Shown here: piece after piece, positions 1-5,574 of the stretch | Layout of the letters: the number at the start of each line of letters is the position of its first letter | Numbering within the stretch: position 1 is the first letter of the stretch | Assembly (NCBI GenBank): GCA_023419055.1 | Contig: JAEZYO010000154.1 | Coordinates: 1 to 5,574, forward strand | DNA from: Pseudomonadota bacterium | GTDB taxonomy: Bacteria > Myxococcota > Polyangia > Polyangiales > Polyangiaceae | DNA length: 5,574 bases | Direction of reading: 5' to 3' | Position numbers and translations under genes: made by a program | Notes under the pieces: model-generated | Seen by the model: only the letters and a program-made list of their open reading frames with translations | Told to the model about the DNA's origin: nothing | Databases searched by the model: none

Positions 1-75
1 GGGTACGGCAAGGGCCTCGACGAGTGGCTGACCGGAAAGTTTTTTCCGATTGGAAAGGCGCGCGCGACGGGCTGA
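1..75 (+). CDS. C-terminal fragment of an upstream gene (putative)
   Basis: Reading from base 1 in frame 1 gives 24 codons followed by TGA at 73-75. The peptide ends in the basic stretch GKFFPIGKARATG. The other two forward frames also close early (near 30 and near 89), so the choice of frame rests only on plausible composition. The gene would start outside the window and nothing identifies its family. A T-run at 40-45 lies inside this stretch and encodes Lys-Phe-Phe in this reading. It could equally be non-coding sequence. I infer a same-strand gene ending here, leaving a 264-base leader before glutamine synthetase. Confidence 0.35.
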   Translation, partial: GYGKGLDEWLTGKFFPIGKARATG

Positions 76-109
76 TGGCGCGGACATGACGCGTACTTTT
101 CTCGCGCGT

Positions 110-240
110 TGAGGTGGGAAAACCTGGCAGCCGCGGTGTGCGGCTGCTACCTCACGGCCTTCGCGAGGTCGTGGGAACAATCCTGCCCACGCCTCCGTTC
201 TGGGGCCCGTTCAGGAGTGTTCGTGTCGTTTGGAAACACG
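110..240 (+). promoter_or_regulatory. Structured leader of glutamine synthetase gene (candidate cis-regulatory RNA or small RNA)
   Basis: Consecutive inverted repeats are visible by eye. An outer stem TGAGGT (110-115) pairs with ACCTCA (149-154). It encloses a perfect 8-bp stem GCAGCCGC (127-134) / GCGGCTGC (140-147) with a 5-base loop and an 11-base one-sided bulge (116-126). A second hairpin, ACCTC (149-153) / GAGGT (165-169), competes with the outer stem. A third is CGTGGG (170-175) / CCCACG (186-191). Weaker ones are CTCC (193-196) / GGAG (214-217) and CGTGT (222-226) / ACACG (236-240). The frame of the downstream gene happens to be open through here from a TTG at 109, but that peptide is rich in Cys, Arg and Trp and does not resemble a glutamine synthetase N-terminus. 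I do not recognise it as a named riboswitch class; the cyanobacterial glnA glutamine riboswitch core is not evident. A stand-alone small RNA is an alternative. Confidence 0.4.
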
Positions 241-247
241 CATAGCG

Positions 248-317
248 CGGATTTTCCTGAACAGAAACCTTTCCGAAACATTCACAAAGATACGGGGACA
301 TTCCGTTCGGATTTTCC
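248..317 (+). repeat. Direct repeat CGGATTTTCC, two copies 60 bases apart
   Basis: CGGATTTTCC occurs at 248-257 and again at 308-317, exactly 60 bases apart, in the AT-richer stretch just before the glnN start. The related strings TTTCCGAAACATTC and ACATTCCG lie between them. Paired sites in a promoter or untranslated region could be operator half-sites, but no regulator is known from the sequence. The second copy ends 22 bases before the start codon. No convincing -35/-10 or sigma-54 promoter could be placed here. Confidence 0.35.
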
Positions 318-339
318 CCCGACACGACGGACACACACC

Positions 340-2517
<2,178 letters not shown>

Positions 2518-2543
2518 CGAGCGTCCCCCGTTAGGAGCACAGA

Positions 2544-2587
2544 GCAGTCATCGGCCCCGGCGGAGCGATCCACCGGGGCCGAGCTGC
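2544..2587 (+). terminator. Terminator-like stem-loop after glutamine synthetase
   Basis: A perfect 10-bp stem, TCGGCCCCGG (2551-2560) with CCGGGGCCGA (2573-2582), carries a 12-base loop. A further GCAG (2544-2547) / CTGC (2584-2587) pairing lies outside a small internal loop. It begins 26 bases after the glnN stop. No T-tract follows (the next bases are ATTCGAG), so it is not a classical intrinsic terminator. It may act as an mRNA 3'-end stabiliser or with Rho, as is usual for hairpins in very GC-rich genomes. Confidence 0.6.
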
Positions 2588-2610
2588 ATTCGAGCCAAGG
2601 CATAAACGTT

Positions 2611-2651
2611 GCACCCGTGGGGGTGAGTTTCTCGGACAAGGAGCACCCCCC
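2611..2651 (+). promoter_or_regulatory. Ribosome-binding site with possible alternative hairpins
   Basis: AAGGAG at 2638-2643 lies 8 bases before ATG 2652 and is a strong Shine-Dalgarno. The spacer CACCCCC (2644-2650) is an exact complement of GGGGGTG (2619-2625). The ribosome site would sit at the edge of an 18-base loop, with the spacer tied up in a 7-bp G/C stem. GGGTG (2621-2625) can instead pair with CACCC (2612-2616) across a 4-base loop, which would free the start region. The pairings are read directly from the sequence. A role in translation control is inference. Confidence 0.4.
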
Positions 2652-3053
2652 ATGAAGTTTCTCAACCCCCGAATCCACGGCTACGTGGACTACGCCTCGG
2701 TCGCGCTCCTCGCGCTCGCGCCGACGCTCTTCGCCTTCGGCGGCGTGGCCGCGGCCATCTGCTACATCGCGGCCATCGGCCTTTTGGGATTGAGCCTCTG
2801 CACCGCCTATCCGCTCGGCATCGCTCGCCTCGTCCCGTTCACCGTCCACGGAGCGCTCGAGTTCGGCGCTTCGATCGCGTTCGTCGTTGCACCCTGGCTG
2901 TTCGGGTTCGACGTGACCGCGTCGGCGCGAAACTTCTTCATCGTGTTCGGGATCGCGTTGTTCGGTCTGTACATGATCACGAACTACAAGGCCGCTGACG
3001 CGTACCGAGCAGAGCCGAGGATGCCGCACAGCGGTACCGGACTCTCCACGTGA
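2652..3053 (+). CDS. Small four-helix integral membrane protein, SPW-repeat-like
   Basis: A 133-residue protein of unknown function that would sit in the inner membrane. Hydrophobic segments fall at about residues 12-30, 32-52, 66-86 and 94-111, followed by a polar tail of about 20 residues. Two halves repeat each other. IHGYVDYASVALLALAP (8-24) matches VHGALEFGASIAFVVAP (65-81), each continuing to an LF-x-F motif. LLGLSLCTAY (44-53) matches LFGLYMITNY (103-112). This two-fold, two-helix-per-unit design, with HG plus acidic residue and Pro-x-Leu-Phe motifs, resembles the SPW-repeat family of small bacterial membrane proteins. The assignment is from memory of the family and is moderate. The start is ATG with a strong AAGGAG 8 bases upstream. 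The hydrolase gene follows after 29 bases on the same strand, so co-transcription is plausible. No catalytic motif is visible. Confidence 0.85.
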   Translation: MKFLNPRIHGYVDYASVALLALAPTLFAFGGVAAAICYIAAIGLLGLSLCTAYPLGIARLVPFTVHGALEFGASIAFVVAPWLFGFDVTASARNFFIVFGIALFGLYMITNYKAADAYRAEPRMPHSGTGLST

Positions 3054-3082
3054 GCACGAGTTGAGCGCCAAGGCTGCCGCGG

Positions 3083-3688
3083 TTGTGTCAGGCTTCCGCG
3101 GTGACACCGGTGCTCCTCGTTCACGGCATCTGGAACAGCGGGCGGCAGTTCGACGCGATGGCGCGCGCGCTCGAGCGATCCGGCGTAAGGACGATCGACC
3201 GGATCGACCTCTCGCCGAACTCGGGCGCGGCGCCGCTGCAGGAGCTGGCGAAGCAGGTGCTGGAGCGGGCGGAGCAAGTTCGCTCGCAGGCCGCGGCGGA
3301 GCGCATAGACCTCGTCGGCTTCAGCATGGGCGGCCTGGTGTCTCGGTATTTCATCCAGCGCCTGGGAGGCTCGAACCTGGTGCGCCGGTTCGTCTCGATT
3401 TCTGCGCCCCACCGGGGCACCCTCACGGCGTTCGGCTTGGGGCACGCCGGAGTGCGAGACATGCGGCCGGGGAGCGCCTTGCTCCGGGAGCTCGACGGCG
3501 CGGACAGCGCTTGGGGCGCGGTGGAGGTCCACTCACTGTGGACGCCGTTCGATCTGATGATCGTCCCGGCGACGAGCTCACTGCTTCGCGACGCGCGATC
3601 GAACCAAGCGTTTCCGGTCCCGCTCCATCGCTACATGCTGACCGACGCTCGAGTCGTGGCGAGAGTGGTCGAGCTCCTGACTGCGTAG
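3083..3688 (+). CDS. Alpha/beta-hydrolase, lipase/esterase-like
   Basis: A 201-residue compact serine hydrolase, probably an esterase or lipase acting on an unknown ester. VLLVHGIW (residues 10-17) supplies the oxyanion-hole His-Gly. GFSMGG (79-84) is the nucleophile elbow with Ser81. SISAPHRGT (105-113) is typical of triacylglycerol-lipase-like members. DLMIVPATSS (157-166) offers Asp157 and PLHRYMLTD (180-188) offers His182, completing a likely Ser-Asp-His triad. No signal peptide or membrane segment is seen, so it should be cytoplasmic. There is no ATG. TTG 3083 has AAGG 9 bases upstream; GTG 3101 would give a protein six residues shorter that begins right before the first beta strand. An in-frame TGA at 3062-3064 rules out a longer form. 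It lies 29 bases after the membrane-protein gene, which suggests one operon. Family certain, substrate unknown. Confidence 0.88.
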   Translation: MCQASAVTPVLLVHGIWNSGRQFDAMARALERSGVRTIDRIDLSPNSGAAPLQELAKQVLERAEQVRSQAAAERIDLVGFSMGGLVSRYFIQRLGGSNLVRRFVSISAPHRGTLTAFGLGHAGVRDMRPGSALLRELDGADSAWGAVEVHSLWTPFDLMIVPATSSLLRDARSNQAFPVPLHRYMLTDARVVARVVELLTA

Positions 3689-3772
3689 CGCCGCTCGCCA
3701 GCGTCGGTCAGAGGAGGGTTCGCCGCTGCCGCTCGGACGGACCGTCGCTCCGACCGCCCGCGGAAGCCTGCG

Positions 3773-3803
3773 CGCACGGCGTGAATCTCCGCGGCGCCGT
3801 GCG
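3773..3803 (+). terminator. GC-rich hairpin between hydrolase and deaminase genes
   Basis: CGCACGGCG (3773-3781) pairs perfectly with CGCCGTGCG (3795-3803), a 9-bp stem with a 13-base loop. It lies 85 bases after the hydrolase stop and 46 bases before the deaminase ATG. No T-run follows. It may end or attenuate the upstream transcript, or form part of the deaminase leader. The rest of the 161-base gap holds a near-palindrome GACGG-A-CCGTC around 3736-3746 and no gene I can support. Confidence 0.4.
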
Positions 3804-3849
3804 AGAGCCCGCGCTGCCGGTGACCGAGGATCTGGTAGCTTTCATCGCC

Positions 3850-4329
3850 ATGACTCCCGAGGAAGGATTCATGAGGCAGGCGCTCGAGCTTGCGCGCGAG
3901 AACCTGACGTTGCGGCGAGGCAAGCCGTTCGGCGCGGTGTTGGTGAGGGACTCCGCCGTGATCGCGACCGGAGTGAACGAGACGCTCTCGAGCGGCGATC
4001 CGACGGCGCACGCCGAGATGCAGGCGATTCGCGAGGCGAGCCGAGTCTACGGTCTCCAGCGCCTCGAAGGATGCACCCTCTACGCGAGCGGTCACCCGTG
4101 CCCGATGTGCCTGGGCGCCATACACATGACCGGGGTGAGCGCGGTCTTCTACGCGTACTCGAACGAGGCGGCCGAAAGCTACGGACTCTCTACGGCCAAG
4201 GTCTACGCCGAGCTCAAAAAGCCGCTCGAGGCGCAGTCGCCCCCCCTTCGCTGCCTGCCTCTCCGGTTGCCCGGCGAAGACCTGTACGAAGCCTGGCGCA
4301 GCCTCACCGACGAAGTGACGGTGCGCTGA
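3850..4329 (+). CDS. Zinc-dependent nucleoside/guanine deaminase family protein
   Basis: A 159-residue cytidine/deoxycytidylate-type deaminase (COG0590, GuaD/TadA group) that hydrolytically removes an amino group as ammonia. KPFGAVLVRD (25-34) forms the substrate-side strand. TAHAE (52-56) gives zinc ligand His54 and proton shuttle Glu56. PCPMCLGAI (83-91) gives zinc ligands Cys84 and Cys87. The C-terminal LYEAWRSL resembles the end of bacterial guanine deaminases (FQAWRN in the Bacillus enzyme, from memory). The pre-cysteine segment is ASGHPC, where GuaD proteins commonly have TSCEPC, so the substrate is left open. TadA-like tRNA editing is less likely because of the C-terminal extension. 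ATG 3850 keeps the family-typical start but has a weak ribosome site. ATG 3871, with GAGGA seven bases upstream, is an alternative that would remove seven residues. The same frame is open upstream to 3061, but that stretch overlaps the hydrolase and is a shadow. It converges on the next gene. Confidence 0.9.
   Translation: MTPEEGFMRQALELARENLTLRRGKPFGAVLVRDSAVIATGVNETLSSGDPTAHAEMQAIREASRVYGLQRLEGCTLYASGHPCPMCLGAIHMTGVSAVFYAYSNEAAESYGLSTAKVYAELKKPLEAQSPPLRCLPLRLPGEDLYEAWRSLTDEVTVR
3859..3863 (+). promoter_or_regulatory. Internal Shine-Dalgarno supporting an alternative deaminase start
   Basis: GAGGA at 3859-3863 is placed seven bases before an in-frame ATG at 3871. It is better than anything in front of ATG 3850, where the nearest candidate GAGG (3825-3828) is about 21 bases away. 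Starting at 3871 would still keep MRQALELA, the first conserved helix. The longer start is preferred on family similarity only. Confidence 0.35.
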
Positions 4330-4350
4330 GACGCGCGCCTAGGACCGGCT

Positions 4351-5241
4351 CTAAGTGCTACACGGGAAATGCGCGCAGAAGGTCGAGCCGGGGTTGCTGC
4401 CCTCGAGCGCGCGCAAGGTGTTCCGGAGGCTCGTCGAGAGCGTGAGAGAAAGCACCAGATCCGCAGAGGCGGTCGACGTCGAGTCGATCCAGCCCACTAC
4501 GAGCCAGCGGTTCCAGAACGAGCTCGTCGTGAGTGAGACGGCGTTGTTCCAGGCGTTCTGCCGAGCCGTCGACATGCCGTCGGAGAGGAATAGCTCGTCG
4601 GCGGGGCCGAGCGCGGCGTCGACCGCCGCGTAGTTGCTGCCGTAGAGCGAGCCGAGCGCGGCGATGATCTCGTCTCCGACCTCGGCGAGCACGTCGTTCA
4701 CGCGCGTGTGATCGAGGTAACGACTGGTCGTGTTGGGCGAGATCTTCACGCGCTCGATGGTGAAAGGCAGATCGAAGTTGATGTGCGCGTTCATCCCGAG
4801 GAGCGCGTCCTGGATGATGAGCGTGTTGCCGCTCTCCGCTGCGTCGAAGGCGCGGCGCCACGGCGTCGGGACGGCCCCGGTGTTGCCGACCTCGTAGTCG
4901 TGGAGCGCCTTTCGGTAGTGGTTCGCGAACTCGGTTTGGTAGCTCTGCATCCACGCGGTGTTCGTGTAGTCGCCGCCGTCGATGCTCTCGGCCATGCGCA
5001 GGGTGGTGAGCGTGTACACGCTCGCGAAGATCGCGCGCCGGTCGCCCGCCGCGACGAAATGTTCCTCCAGGCACGCGAGGCCATCGTAGGCGGCCCAATG
5101 CGAAGTGTACGGGGCGTTGGTGAGCGTCGCGACGTCCGTGTCGGTGCAGTACGAAGCCCGGGCGTGCGACGCGACCAGCGAAGAGCCGAGCGCCACCGCC
5201 GCGAACGTCGCAAGATGCCCTCTTCCTTTTCGACGAGCCAT
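4351..5241 (-). CDS. Exported DUF5995-like protein of unknown function
   Basis: A 296-residue protein with a classical Sec signal peptide: basic MARRKGRGH, a hydrophobic core at about 10-24, and an ARA site predicting cleavage after Ala29. The mature part contains LLGMNAHINFDLP at residues 147-159, preceded by PWRRAFDAAESG (127-138) and followed by HTRVNDVL (178-185). This His/Asn/Asp-rich pattern is what I recall of the DUF5995 family, whose activity is not established. Conserved H153, N155, D157 and H178 could be metal- or catalysis-related (inference). Four cysteines (C32, C57, C289, C294) suggest disulfides and an extracytoplasmic location. The start is well supported: ATG 5241-5239 with GGAGGAG (5258-5252) ten bases upstream. 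The stop at 4351-4353 faces the deaminase stop 21 bases away, with no clear terminator between. No lipobox is present, so periplasmic or secreted. Confidence 0.85.
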   Translation of the reverse strand: MARRKGRGHLATFAAVALGSSLVASHARASYCTDTDVATLTNAPYTSHWAAYDGLACLEEHFVAAGDRRAIFASVYTLTTLRMAESIDGGDYTNTAWMQSYQTEFANHYRKALHDYEVGNTGAVPTPWRRAFDAAESGNTLIIQDALLGMNAHINFDLPFTIERVKISPNTTSRYLDHTRVNDVLAEVGDEIIAALGSLYGSNYAAVDAALGPADELFLSDGMSTARQNAWNNAVSLTTSSFWNRWLVVGWIDSTSTASADLVLSLTLSTSLRNTLRALEGSNPGSTFCAHFPCST

Positions 5242-5251
5242 GAAATACGAA

Positions 5252-5258
5252 CTCCTCC
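5252..5258 (-). promoter_or_regulatory. Strong Shine-Dalgarno of the DUF5995-like gene
   Basis: On the minus strand GGAGGAG reads from 5258 to 5252, ten bases before the ATG at 5241. It is the strongest ribosome-binding site in the window and fixes the start of the exported protein, which is then followed directly by a signal peptide. Confidence 0.7.
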
Positions 5259-5328
5259 GCCGGCCTTCCCTGCCGAGCGCGGGAGAGGATGCCAGGGTTC
5301 GTTTCGGATGAGAAGCTCGATTCTGGCG

Positions 5329-5356
5329 GGGATGACGAGCGCTGTCACACCATCCC
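5329..5356 (-). terminator. Weak terminator-like hairpin after the right-edge minus-strand gene
   Basis: GGGATG (5329-5334) and CATCCC (5351-5356) can form a 6-bp stem with a 16-base loop, seven bases past the stop codon of the right-edge gene as transcribed leftward. No T-tract follows. It may separate that gene from the DUF5995-like gene, but the stem is short and could be chance. The remaining intergenic sequence (5242-5363) shows no clear promoter. Confidence 0.3.
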
Positions 5357-5363
5357 GAGCGGC

Positions 5364-5574
5364 TTATTCTAGGAAGGCCTCGGGGATGACGGCTTCGGAT
5401 TCTTGGCGCGCGAAGACGATGGTGTCCGTGCTCTCGCTCGGTATGAGCAACGTCAAGGTGTCCCCGTCGAGCGTCACGTCCGCCGTCGCGACGTCGATCA
5501 ACGTGATGGTGTCGCCCTCGAAGTAACCCGTGGAGTGATAACCCTTCACCAGATCGCAGAACAAGGTCACCCGA
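5364..5574 (-). CDS. Hypothetical protein, C-terminal part (runs off the right edge)
   Basis: The minus-strand frame is open from the window edge to TAA at 5366-5364, about 69 codons. The GTG at 5570-5568 is the first possible start but is probably internal, because no ribosome site can be seen and the frame continues to the edge. The visible peptide alternates hydrophobic and polar residues: GYFEGDTITLIDV, then ADVTLDGDTLTLLIP, then TDTIVFARQE. That pattern predicts a run of beta strands, and the DGDTLTL followed by a late F-x-R motif recalls the last strands of lipocalin-like or META-like bacterial domains. This is only a fold-level suggestion. It is upstream of and co-directional with the DUF5995-like gene, 122 bases away. 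The function is not recognised. Confidence 0.6.
   Translation of the reverse strand, partial: RVTLFCDLVKGYHSTGYFEGDTITLIDVATADVTLDGDTLTLLIPSESTDTIVFARQESEAVIPEAFLE

Noticed and set aside
14..45. T-run at 40-45 as an intrinsic terminator
   Set aside because: The only upstream stem, GCC/GGC at 14-28, is three base pairs and lies too far from the T-run.
125..147. TGGCAG...GTGTGC as a sigma-54 promoter before glnN
   Set aside because: The GG and GC elements are not separated by the required 10 bases. TGGAAACACGCATAGC at 231-246 fails by one base as well.
109..339. N-terminal extension of glutamine synthetase from TTG 109
   Set aside because: The peptide is unlike known GSIII N-termini, lies over the strong inverted repeats, and would make the protein 802 residues against about 725 usual.
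3061..3849. Long extension of the deaminase frame, apparently a 422-residue fusion protein
   Set aside because: It overlaps the well-supported hydrolase in another frame and its first 260 or so residues are Arg/Ala/Gly-rich shadow sequence without motifs.
4708..5526. Open frame of 272 codons on the plus strand opposite the DUF5995-like gene
   Set aside because: It is a shadow of the exported protein, which has the signal peptide, ribosome site and family motifs. The plus-strand translation has none.

Overview
The window reads as GC-rich chromosomal DNA with strong G/C preference at third codon positions. A type III glutamine synthetase, a DUF5995-type secreted protein and mainly GC-rich regulatory hairpins without U-tracts are compatible with a myxobacterium (Myxococcota, perhaps Polyangiales). 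That placement is inference from gene content and composition; there is no rRNA or marker gene to confirm it.

Layout, left to right. Positions 1-75 hold a probable C-terminal tail of an upstream plus-strand gene. Positions 76-339 are non-coding and unusually rich in inverted repeats. A run of hairpins spans about 110-240, followed by an AT-richer stretch with a 10-base direct repeat spaced 60 bases apart. Positions 340-2517 encode a full-length type III glutamine synthetase (GlnN-like, 725 aa), closed by a perfect 10-bp stem-loop. Next comes a plus-strand group: a 133-aa four-helix membrane protein with a visible internal duplication (SPW-repeat-like, 2652-3053), then a 201-aa cytoplasmic alpha/beta hydrolase (3083-3688). 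After a 161-base gap containing a 9-bp hairpin comes a zinc-dependent nucleoside/guanine-type deaminase (3850-4329). The strand then switches. A 296-aa exported DUF5995-like protein (5241-4351, minus) converges on the deaminase with only 21 bases between the stop codons. The C-terminal part of another minus-strand gene (5574-5364) enters from the right edge.

The genes do not form an obvious single pathway. Glutamine synthetase (ammonium assimilation) appears to be its own transcription unit with a long structured leader. The membrane protein and hydrolase are close enough (29 bases) to be co-transcribed. The deaminase releases ammonia from a base or nucleoside, which is at most loosely related to nitrogen metabolism. 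I found no mobile element, CRISPR array, tRNA, rRNA or recognised defence system. The points most worth a second look are the structured leader of glnN, the possible translation-control hairpin at 2611-2651, and the DUF5995-like exported protein of unknown function.
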